A stretch of 16,626 nt of DNA from Acetomicrobium sp. UBA3949 (GTDB taxonomy: Bacteria > Synergistota > Synergistia > Synergistales > Acetomicrobiaceae), in assembly GCA_002385485.1 (NCBI GenBank), contig DGDP01000142.1:1-16626 (forward strand), in the 5' to 3' direction. Under the pieces are notes generated by a model, which was not told the DNA's origin, did no database searches, and worked only from the letters and a program-made list of their open reading frames with translations. The translations under genes and the position numbers were made by a program. This document shows positions 6,621 to 12,638 of this stretch, piece after piece; within the stretch, counting starts at the first letter, position 1; every line of letters begins with the position of its first letter.

Positions 6621-6842
6621 ATGGCTGAATCCATAACTGTAGATGCTAGAGGGCTTTCCTGCCCCCAGCCGGTGGTCGAGACAAAAAAGGCCATCGAAAG
6701 ATCAGCATGCAGTGAAATTTATGTGTTGGTCGACACGATGACTTCCGTGATGAACGTCAGCCGCTACGCAAAATGCCAGGGCTGGACCGCCCAATACGAC
6801 AAGATGCCCGAGGGCGGTTTTAAGATCACATTAAGAAAGTAA
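6621..6842 (+). CDS. TusA/YedF-like sulfur (selenium) carrier protein
   Basis: A 73-residue TusA-fold protein. DARGLSCPQP (8-17) is the family signature, with Cys14 of the CPxP motif as the persulfide (or selenide) carrier. Such proteins receive a sulfur atom as persulfide and hand it on. Next to YedE this one probably takes up the element imported by the transporter. Classical selenium YedF proteins have an extra C-terminal domain and about 200 residues, which is missing here, so only the TusA part is present. The ATG at 6621 is chosen because the in-frame GTG at 6612 is part of the ribosome site GAGGTG. It is in one operon with yedE. Confidence 0.85.
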   Translation: MAESITVDARGLSCPQPVVETKKAIERSACSEIYVLVDTMTSVMNVSRYAKCQGWTAQYDKMPEGGFKITLRK

Positions 6843-6892
6843 AAAATTGGTTTGCCGTTAAATAACTGCCGTTAAAGTCTCGGCACTTAAGC

Positions 6893-6973
6893 AAAAAGAC
6901 GGAGACACGGTTTCCCGGTCGGTCATCCCGCAAAAACAGTTGACCTGACCGCGAACTAGGTCTCCGTCTTTTT
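6893..6973 (+). terminator. Long two-part hairpin terminator of the yedE operon
   Basis: AAAAAGACGGAGAC (6893-6906) pairs perfectly with its complement at 6960-6973, which ends in TTTTT. The 53-base interior forms a further helix, CGGTCGGTCA with TGACCTGACCG, carrying one bulged base. The near symmetry (A-run before, T-run after) would work on both strands. It is larger than an ordinary intrinsic terminator and could be a repeated palindromic element used as one. Confidence 0.75.
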
Positions 6974-6995
6974 AGTATCTCCTATAAAAATACCG

Positions 6996-7024
6996 GCGAT
7001 ATACCTCATATCGCTTTGTTTTGA
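6996..7024 (+). terminator. Second small stem-loop with T-rich tail
   Basis: GCGATAT (6996-7002) and ATATCGC (7008-7014) form a 7-bp stem with a 5-base loop, followed by TTTGTTTTG. It could back up the terminator just upstream. Confidence 0.45.
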
Positions 7025-7054
7025 TAGGCAAGTGACATGTTTTGAAAAAGATGC

Positions 7055-7082
7055 TTGACAGAGAATAATATTTTGATAGAAT
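7055..7082 (+). promoter_or_regulatory. Promoter of the lyase-iclR-aroD-aroE operon
   Basis: A perfect TTGACA (7055-7060), a 16-base spacer and TAGAAT (7077-7082). Transcription would start near 7089, some 55 bases before the GTG start of the first gene. Confidence 0.7.
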
Positions 7083-7110
7083 ACAATTAGGTTACAACAA
7101 TGTAAAACAC

Positions 7111-7129
7111 TGTTCAATATTGTTGAACA
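7111..7129. promoter_or_regulatory. Inverted repeat, candidate IclR-type operator
   Basis: TGTTCAA and TTGAACA are perfect 7-base arms around a 5-base centre, about 22 bases after the expected transcription start and just before the ribosome site (GAGGTG, 7133-7138). IclR-family operators are commonly short palindromes in or near the promoter of their own operon, and the operon's second gene is an IclR regulator. A second overlapping pairing (CAACAAT 7095-7101 with ATTGTTG 7119-7125) is also possible. Confidence 0.5.
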
Positions 7130-7144
7130 CGCGAGGTGGTTCAA

Positions 7145-8071
7145 GTGCGCAAAACTACTCTTTTGAAGAAGCTGATAAACGACCCTGAGATTCTGGTGAT
7201 GCCCGGCGCTTACGACGTCTTATCCGCTCGGCTAATAGAGGCTGCCGGTTTCAAGGCAGTGCAGTGCTCGGGCTTTGGCTTTGCAGCTTCGCTTCTGGGA
7301 TTGCCCGACATCGGCATTTTAAGCAGCACGCAGATGCTTGAAATTACGCGCAGCATCTGTCACGCCGTCGATATCCCCGTCATGGCCGACGGCGATAACG
7401 GATTTGGAAACGCCGTGAATACCTACTACACGGTCCGGGAGTTCGAGGCCGCAGGTGCTGCAGGCATCAACCTTGAAGATCAGATTAGTCCCAAAAGGTG
7501 TGGCCACATAACGGGAAAGCAGTGCATCTCCGCAGAGGAGATGGTCCTAAAGATAAAGGCGGCAAGGGAAGCTGCCAGGGACTCCGACTTCGTGATAAAC
7601 GCCCGCACCGATGCTTACATGGTATACGGAGAGGAGGAGGCCATCCGTCGAGGCAACATGTATGCCAAAGCAGGCGCTGACCTCATCTTCGTCGAGGCCG
7701 TAACCTCAGTGGAGGGAATCAAGCGGGTGATAAAGGGCATTGATGCTCCCGTCTCTATAAATTTGCTTCAGGGCGGAAGGACGCCCCTCGTCACCATCCA
7801 GGAGCTTCAGGAATGGGGGGCTGCCAGGGTCAGCATACCCGTCACTTCCATAATGGCGGCAGCGTGGGGAGTAAAGCAGGCATTGGAATACATAAAAGAA
7901 AAGGGCACAATAAAGGGCCTGCCGGGCGTGATCGGTTTCGAAGAATTTGAGAGCCTTGTAAAGCTGGATAAGATTAGAGACTTAGAGTCGCGCTACCTCA
8001 CGGAGGATGAGATTGCGTTGAGGTATCAAGGCCGTGACGGTTTGGAAAAGGCAAAAAAGGAGCTTCACTAA
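7145..8071 (+). CDS. Isocitrate lyase/PEP mutase superfamily enzyme, methylisocitrate- or dimethylmalate-lyase-like
   Basis: A 308-residue TIM-barrel enzyme. The lyase signature KRCGH (117-121) contains the catalytic Cys119, and LEDQ (110-113) and DGDNGFG (82-88) supply the metal and substrate contacts of the superfamily. KRCGH argues for a C-C lyase (2-methylisocitrate lyase, 2,3-dimethylmalate lyase or relatives) rather than PEP mutase or oxaloacetate hydrolase. The exact substrate is unknown: no prpC or prpD is adjacent, so the methylcitrate cycle is not implied. I take GTG 7145 as start, with GAGGTG 6 bases before it; the earlier in-frame GTG at 7136 lies in that ribosome site. It is the first gene of the operon, with an IclR regulator 29 bases downstream, which suggests substrate-induced expression. 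Confidence 0.85.
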   Translation: MRKTTLLKKLINDPEILVMPGAYDVLSARLIEAAGFKAVQCSGFGFAASLLGLPDIGILSSTQMLEITRSICHAVDIPVMADGDNGFGNAVNTYYTVREFEAAGAAGINLEDQISPKRCGHITGKQCISAEEMVLKIKAAREAARDSDFVINARTDAYMVYGEEEAIRRGNMYAKAGADLIFVEAVTSVEGIKRVIKGIDAPVSINLLQGGRTPLVTIQELQEWGAARVSIPVTSIMAAAWGVKQALEYIKEKGTIKGLPGVIGFEEFESLVKLDKIRDLESRYLTEDEIALRYQGRDGLEKAKKELH

Positions 8072-8100
8072 AGCTAAATAATTTAGGGAGTGTATTGCAG

Positions 8101-8895
8101 ATGGCTGAAAGGGAAAAAGGCACATCAATTCGACGAGCTTTAAAGGTACTTTCTGCCTTTTCCTTAGAGGAGTCCTTTCTTGGAGTGAGCGAAATCGCAA
8201 AGAAGCTAGGGCTACCGAGAAGCTCGGTTCACTGGCTGCTTCAAGTCCTCCAGGATGAAGGTTATGTCTGCCAGGACCCGAAGAGCGGTAAATATCGACT
8301 CAGCGTAAAGCTCTTTCACCTTGGAACGATCGCGGCTAACACGATGAACATTAGTTACGTTGCCCGTCCCGTAATGGAGCGGCTCCGCGATCTTACTGAG
8401 GAGACCGTAAACCTTTACGTCTTAGACGGCTTTGATCGCGTATGCATTGAGCAGGCGGAAGGCATTCACCTGGTGAGACAGGTGGTCCGCCTTGGCCAGA
8501 AGATCCCTGCCTATTGCGGAGCTGCGGGGAAGGTGTTGGCCGCCTGGCAACCTGAGGATTTCGTCGATAGGCTGATCTCCCATACGCGACTTAAACCTTT
8601 GACCAAAAACACGATCTCTGATGTCAGTCTCTTTAAAGAGGAACTTGCCAAAATAAGAAGGCAGGGATATGCAGTAAGTTTCGGCGAGAGAGATATCGAG
8701 GTGGCAGCAGTTGCTGCGCCCGTCTTCGACGAAGAAGGAAGGATACTTGCCTCCTTAAGCGCCAGCGGTCCCGTCTCCCGTTTTGAAATAACTCCCCAGG
8801 TGATAGAGGCGCTTATAAACGCAGCAAGCGAAATTTCCTATCAATTGGGTTATTCAAAAGACCTGGAAGTTGCAATGTCGGGAGGCAAAGATTAG
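8101..8895 (+). CDS. IclR family transcriptional regulator
   Basis: About 264 residues with the normal two-domain IclR layout: an N-terminal winged helix-turn-helix (roughly residues 6-70, with SEIAKKLGLPRSSVHWLLQV as the recognition part) and a C-terminal effector-binding domain (roughly 80-255) ending in the usual SL.ASGP..R and helical tail. IclR proteins sense small acids or aromatic intermediates and often control the operon they sit in. The probable site is the inverted repeat at 7111-7129. The start is uncertain: ATG 8101 has AGGGAG 10 bases upstream, and a TTG two codons earlier (8095) is closer to it. It lies between the lyase gene and aroD on the same strand. Confidence 0.92.
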   Translation: MAEREKGTSIRRALKVLSAFSLEESFLGVSEIAKKLGLPRSSVHWLLQVLQDEGYVCQDPKSGKYRLSVKLFHLGTIAANTMNISYVARPVMERLRDLTEETVNLYVLDGFDRVCIEQAEGIHLVRQVVRLGQKIPAYCGAAGKVLAAWQPEDFVDRLISHTRLKPLTKNTISDVSLFKEELAKIRRQGYAVSFGERDIEVAAVAAPVFDEEGRILASLSASGPVSRFEITPQVIEALINAASEISYQLGYSKDLEVAMSGGKD

Positions 8896-8957
8896 GGTAT
8901 CGAAGAGGCAAAAATTTGATGCAAATATGTCTAAATATAAAAAAGGAGGACAAATCC

Positions 8958-9740
8958 GTGAGACTGAAGGCAGCCAAGCCGATCGTCGTTAGAGGAAAGA
9001 AACTTGGAGGAGATAAGCCGCTGATTTGCTTTCCCCTGGTGGGGAAAACTCCCGAGGCAGCTTTAGAGGAGGCCAAGAAGGCGATTGCAGGCTCTCCGGA
9101 CGTAATCGAGCTTAGGGTTGACGCCTGGAACTTCATAACAGACAAACAAACTTCCATGAAAGTCCTTGGCGAGATACGAAAATTGACCGATATACCCTTG
9201 CTTTTGACGTGCAGGAGCCACCTTGAGGGCGGATTTCAGGAAGTATCGGCGGAATCAAGAAACGCCCTCTATAAAGGTGCGATAGAAGAAAAACTGGTTG
9301 ACTTAGTTGATATCGAGCTTATAAGCGGCTACGAAGAAATCAAGAATTTAAAACAAATTGCCTCACCCCGTGGCGTTTATGTAGTTGTCTCCTTTCACGA
9401 TTTCAAGAAAACCCCTCCTAAAGAAGTCATCTTTGCCACCATAGCCAAGGAGATCGCCTTTGGCGGAGACGTCGCCAAGGTCGCCGTAATGCCCCAGTCC
9501 ATGGAAGACGTGCTGATCCTGATGTCAGCGACGCTGATGGCCAGGCGTGAGTTTCCCGATATTCCCTTGATAACCATGTCCATGGGGTCGCTTGGTTCCA
9601 TCACGAGGATCGCAGGCTGGCTCTTCGGTTCGGATCTGACCTTTGCGGTAGGCGTAGCCTCATCTGCCCCGGGACAGATACCGGCAGGCGAGCTTAGAGA
9701 AGTTTATAAGCTGCTTTATTCCCTTTACCTGAACGAGTAA
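8958..9740 (+). CDS. aroD: 3-Dehydroquinate dehydratase, type I
   Basis: A 260-residue class I dehydroquinase, which interconverts 3-dehydroquinate and 3-dehydroshikimate by a Schiff base. The key residues are all present: ELRVD (51-55), SFHDF (145-149) with catalytic His147, DVAKVAVMP (171-179) with Schiff-base Lys174, TMSMGSLGSITR (206-217) with Arg217, and Gln240 near the substrate. I use GTG 8958 as start because AAAGGAGG (8942-8949) is 8 bases before it. A longer in-frame TTG/ATG start at 8916-8919 has no ribosome site and adds a tail not typical of the family. Placement after an IclR regulator and near a shikimate/quinate dehydrogenase suggests a catabolic or at least regulated role, though biosynthesis cannot be excluded. 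Confidence 0.93.
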   Translation: MRLKAAKPIVVRGKKLGGDKPLICFPLVGKTPEAALEEAKKAIAGSPDVIELRVDAWNFITDKQTSMKVLGEIRKLTDIPLLLTCRSHLEGGFQEVSAESRNALYKGAIEEKLVDLVDIELISGYEEIKNLKQIASPRGVYVVVSFHDFKKTPPKEVIFATIAKEIAFGGDVAKVAVMPQSMEDVLILMSATLMARREFPDIPLITMSMGSLGSITRIAGWLFGSDLTFAVGVASSAPGQIPAGELREVYKLLYSLYLNE

Positions 9741-9826
9741 AGGACAAGAGTATAAATATAGGGCGAATTAGACAAGATTTGCCGTCATTGGGTTTTTATT
9801 TCAAGCTATTTCAAGGAGGTAAAGCA

Positions 9827-10060
9827 ATGAAGGACCTTGTGGCTTATCAGATAGTGAATTTTCTTGAGAAAAAGGGCGTCGAACACATCTTCGGGCTTTG
9901 CGAGCGAGACGGCCGAGCAGATCATAGTACAGGGACGTGAGTGACCTTCAACATTCCTCCTCAAAAACTTGCAAACATTGCCGCTTTTTCCATCCTCGAG
10001 GATCGCCCGTTGGATGAGGAGCTTTTTGGCGAATTTTACGATCCTGAACTGGAAAAGTAG
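9827..10060 (+). pseudogene. Broken thiamine-diphosphate enzyme (acetolactate-synthase-like) remnant
   Basis: ATG 9827 has an intact ribosome site (AAGGAGG) and begins like the PYR domain of ThDP enzymes: AYQIVNFLEKKGVEHIFGLC, matching the common start ..Iv.yLe..GVehiFGlc.G. After this it departs from the family and meets TGA at 9938-9940. The same frame then stays open to TAG at 10058-10060, coding IPPQKLANIAAFSILEDRPL and a short acidic end that I do not recognise. A full enzyme has about 550 residues, so nearly all of it has been deleted. The position within the operon, between aroD and aroE, implies it once served the same pathway. The first 25 residues are recognised with fair confidence; the origin of the second part is unknown. 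Confidence 0.6.
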
Positions 10061-10094
10061 TAATCGGACTTTAAATTAAATGGGAGGGGTAAAG

Positions 10095-10967
10095 ATGTTT
10101 TGTCCAAATGCAGATACAAGGTTCGTAACGCTTTATGGCAATCCGCTAAAGCAGACTTTGTCGCCCCTGCTTCACAATACGGTATTTGAGTCGAAGAACA
10201 TGAACAACTTGTATTACCCACTTGAGATACCAAGCTTTGAGGATTTGTCTAAGGCATTGAAGACCATGCACATATTTAACGTAATAGGCGCAAACGTCAC
10301 CATGCCCTACAAAGAAAAGATCATAGAGCTTCTGGACGGCTTGGACAAAAGCGCCGAGCAGTGCGGCGCGGTCAACACCGTCGTCACTACCGAAAAGGGA
10401 TTGATCGGCTACAACACCGACGGCATGGGGTTTCTCAATTCCTTCATGGAGGAGTTCAACGTAAGCCTCGAAGGAAAGACCCTTCTTTTGATAGGTGCCG
10501 GAGGAGCTGCCAAGGCCGTCGTATTTGCCTTCCTAAACGCAGGGATTTCAAAGGTGATCGTCTACAACAACAGCCAAACAAGGGCCATGTCTCTGGTAGA
10601 AAGGGTAGAGAAGTTCTTTCCCGGAAAATGCGAGTGGAAGCCACTGAACAATAAGCCGGTGCCCCCTGAGGGCATAGCTGAGGCAGATATCATCATCAAC
10701 GCCACGAAGGTTGGCATGAAAGGCGAAGCGGAGGGTCAGTCGCTGGTATTGCCCGACAGCTTCCGCCCGGGGCAGTTCGTCTGCGACGTCGTCTACAACC
10801 CGCCCGAGACCAAGCTGCTGGCTGATGCCAAAAAGGCAGGCTGCAAGACCTTAAGCGGAGACGGCATGCTCGTATACCAGGCGGCTGCTGCCTTTAAGCT
10901 GTGGTTCGGAGTAGATTCTGACGTAGAGTTGATGAAGCGGACGTTGAGAAATTACTTCGGATTTTAA
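10095..10967 (+). CDS. aroE: Shikimate / quinate dehydrogenase (AroE family)
   Basis: A 290-residue AroE-family enzyme. It has the substrate site NVTMPYK with Lys73, Asn94, GYNTDG with Asp109, the dinucleotide loop GAGGAAK (134-140), DVVYNP (231-236) and Gln262. It reduces 3-dehydroshikimate or oxidises shikimate/quinate in the cytoplasm. Two features differ from biosynthetic AroE. The shikimate-binding Ser-x-Ser is Thr21-Leu-Ser23, and the usual NRT motif after the second strand, whose Arg holds the NADP phosphate, is YNNS (157-160). That suggests NAD preference and a possible quinate/shikimate catabolic role. ATG 10095 is chosen; the in-frame ATG at 10080 overlaps the GGGAGGGG ribosome site. 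It is the last gene of the IclR operon. Confidence 0.9.
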   Translation: MFCPNADTRFVTLYGNPLKQTLSPLLHNTVFESKNMNNLYYPLEIPSFEDLSKALKTMHIFNVIGANVTMPYKEKIIELLDGLDKSAEQCGAVNTVVTTEKGLIGYNTDGMGFLNSFMEEFNVSLEGKTLLLIGAGGAAKAVVFAFLNAGISKVIVYNNSQTRAMSLVERVEKFFPGKCEWKPLNNKPVPPEGIAEADIIINATKVGMKGEAEGQSLVLPDSFRPGQFVCDVVYNPPETKLLADAKKAGCKTLSGDGMLVYQAAAAFKLWFGVDSDVELMKRTLRNYFGF

Positions 10968-10978
10968 ATAAATAATAC

Positions 10979-11010
10979 AATGACGCTGGTCATTACCGAC
11001 CGGCGTCATT
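10979..11010 (+). terminator. Stem-loop after aroE
   Basis: AATGACGC (10979-10986) and GCGTCATT (11003-11010) pair, extended inwards by a T-G pair and GGTC/GACC, around a 6-base loop. There is no T-run after it, so it may be a weak or factor-assisted terminator or an mRNA 3'-end stabiliser. Confidence 0.5.
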
Positions 11011-11070
11011 GACCGGAGACGTAGAGGGTTTGGCCTTCCAAGAAAGATAAAGGGCAAAGGGGGCTTGGCA

Positions 11071-11133
11071 ATGGCTAAAGTTATCAGGAGGTTGCCTGAA
11101 AGAGCAAAAATAAGCTATTTTAATATAAGTTAG
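11071..11133 (+). other. Twenty-codon reading frame with ribosome site, nature unknown
   Basis: ATG 11071 follows AAAGGGGG (11056-11063) by 7 bases. The frame runs MAKVIRRLPERAKISYFNIS to TAG at 11131-11133, just upstream of the macro-domain gene. It may be a small peptide, the stump of a lost gene, or chance. I do not recognise it. Confidence 0.25.
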
Positions 11134-11163
11134 CAGTAATCTTTTAGGAAAGGAGGAGGCGGC

Positions 11164-11691
11164 ATGGAAAAGAAGATTTCAGGAGTGACCATAGAGTGTG
11201 TAAAGGGAGATATAACAAGACAGCCCGATGTGACAGCGGTTGTAAACGCTGCCAATGCCTGGCTTAAGCCCGGCGGGGGAGTGGCAGGAGCGATACATCG
11301 CGCTGCTGGGCCTGAGCTCGATAAGGAGTGTCGACTTCTGGCGCCCATAAAGCCGGGGCAGGCCGTCATCACAGGTGGGCATAATCTTCCCAACAAATAC
11401 GTTATCCACTGTCTGGGACCTCGCTACGGCGTAGACAAACCCGAAGACAGGCTGCTTTCAGATTGCTATCGAAACGCCCTCAAGCTTGCAGATGAACAGG
11501 AAATAGACTCCATCGCCTTTCCGGCTATATCCACAGGCGTCTTCGGCTATCCCGTCCAAGAGGCTGCTGAAGTGGCGCTAAGGACCGTCAAAGAGACCAT
11601 CCCTTCGCTCAAGCACGTCCATAAAATCAGGTTTGTCCTTCACAGCGACAGAGATCTCAAAATTCACGAAAAGGTGCTTGAAAGCCTATAA
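11164..11691 (+). CDS. Macro domain protein (ADP-ribose binding / possible deacetylase or de-ADP-ribosylase)
   Basis: A single-domain, 175-residue macro protein of the MacroD/YmdB type. It shows VKGDIT (13-18), VVNAANAWL (26-34) with the ADP-ribose-binding asparagines, GGGVAGAIHRAAG (37-49), YVIHCLGPRYG and STGVFGYP (123-130). The family binds ADP-ribose and removes it from proteins, nucleic acids or O-acetyl-ADP-ribose. One residue is notable: the catalytic Asp of MacroD/YmdB (GVDGAIHRAAG) is Ala41 here. The rest of the pocket is intact, so it binds ADP-ribose or uses another mechanism. AAAGGAGGAGG lies just before the ATG. NudC, which also acts on ADP-containing dinucleotides, follows 87 bases later. 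Confidence 0.9.
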   Translation: MEKKISGVTIECVKGDITRQPDVTAVVNAANAWLKPGGGVAGAIHRAAGPELDKECRLLAPIKPGQAVITGGHNLPNKYVIHCLGPRYGVDKPEDRLLSDCYRNALKLADEQEIDSIAFPAISTGVFGYPVQEAAEVALRTVKETIPSLKHVHKIRFVLHSDRDLKIHEKVLESL

Positions 11692-11778
11692 GCCCGCAGG
11701 GAGAGCATAAAATTTCATAATTTTGATGTAAAATAAATGAGGCAGTTTGGATAATTTTAAAAAGCAGGTGGAAATGCG

Positions 11779-12573
11779 TTGGAAGAAATCTGGTACCTAT
11801 TTAAGGACCATAAGTTGCTGTTGTGCCATGCCTCCAAGATGAGGTTGCCGACTTCGCGTGATGTAGAAAGCCTGGTCGACAAGATCGTTAGCAAAGGAGT
11901 CATCGCCATAGGAGACGCAGGCAGAGTCGAAGGTCCGAGGGAATATTGGGCTGAGATGTCGCCGGAGGCTTCAATTCCCGAAGGCATGGTCGCTTTAGGG
12001 CTTCGGGACGTTGGCAGCATCCTGGGAGAGGAGGCCTTTTACGCCGCGGCAAGGGCATTTCAGCTTATGAACTGGGTGGGGCGATACCGCTTTTGCATGT
12101 CCTGCGGCGATAGATTGGAACCCTCATCGGTGGATAACGGTAAAATTTGCCCAACCTGCGGTTCCGTCTTCTATCCTCCCGTAAGCCCTGCAGTGATAGT
12201 AGCGGTGGAAAGGGAGGGCAAAATACTGCTTGCCAGAAACGCCAGCTTTCCGCCCAAGCGATACAGCATCATTGCAGGTTTCGTGGAGCCCGGCGAGAGC
12301 TTCGAGGACGCCGTCAGGCGCGAAGTCAGGGAAGAAGTCTCCATAGAGGTAAAGGACATCAAATATTTCGGAAGCCAGCCCTGGCCCTTTCCTCACTCGA
12401 TCATGGTGGGGTTTACGGCCAAATGGGCATCGGGCGAACTCAAGCCGGACGGCCGCGAGATATTGGATGCGTGCTGGTTTTCTCCCAACGAAATGCCCGA
12501 TCTTCCGCCGGGAGTCAGCATAGCCCGTAAGCTCATAGACAATTTCAGGCGCAGCTGGAGCGTGGAGTCTTAA
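11779..12573 (+). CDS. nudC: NADH pyrophosphatase, Nudix family
   Basis: A 264-residue protein with the normal NudC order: a divergent N-terminal domain, a zinc ribbon with Cys106, 109, 124 and 127, then a Nudix domain. The Nudix box runs 167-189 (G167, E173, R181-E182, E185-E186), and the SQPWPFP motif (199-205) marks NAD(H)-hydrolysing members. The enzyme splits NADH into NMNH and AMP, and in E. coli it also removes NAD caps from RNA. The glycine of EExGU in the box is Ser188, a mild deviation. The start is TTG 11779, supported by AGGTGG at 11766-11771; an ATG at 11773 is out of frame. It converges on the sulfur reductase gene through a shared terminator. Confidence 0.92.
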   Translation: MEEIWYLFKDHKLLLCHASKMRLPTSRDVESLVDKIVSKGVIAIGDAGRVEGPREYWAEMSPEASIPEGMVALGLRDVGSILGEEAFYAAARAFQLMNWVGRYRFCMSCGDRLEPSSVDNGKICPTCGSVFYPPVSPAVIVAVEREGKILLARNASFPPKRYSIIAGFVEPGESFEDAVRREVREEVSIEVKDIKYFGSQPWPFPHSIMVGFTAKWASGELKPDGREILDACWFSPNEMPDLPPGVSIARKLIDNFRRSWSVES

Positions 12574-12589
12574 AGTCGAGGTTAATAAG

Positions 12590-12628
12590 ATAAAACAAGG
12601 GAGAGCGTTTTGCCCTCCCTTTATAATC
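12590..12628. terminator. Bidirectional terminator between nudC and the CoA-disulfide reductase gene
   Basis: AAGGGAG (12597-12603) pairs with CTCCCTT (12615-12621), with an 11-base loop. On the plus strand TTTATAAT follows. On the minus strand TTGTTTTATC follows. It lies between two convergent genes and would end both transcripts. Confidence 0.75.
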
Positions 12629-12638
12629 TACATGCAGT

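Noticed and set aside
7145..8071. Phosphoenolpyruvate mutase with the ThDP remnant as phosphonopyruvate decarboxylase
   Set aside because: KRCGH at 117-121 is the lyase signature; PEP mutases lack this Cys motif, and no phosphonate genes are present.
8916..8957. Longer aroD start at TTG/ATG 8916-8919
   Set aside because: It has no ribosome site, while GTG 8958 has AAAGGAGG at the right distance and gives the usual family length.
9938..9940. In-frame TGA as a possible selenocysteine codon, given the selenium-type genes nearby
   Set aside because: The frame around it is a collapsed ThDP enzyme with no expected Cys/Sec site, and I see no SECIS-like hairpin just after the TGA.
10979..11010. Hairpin after aroE as part of an insertion element or repeat
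   Set aside because: It occurs only once here, with no flanking direct repeats; a transcription end is the simpler reading.
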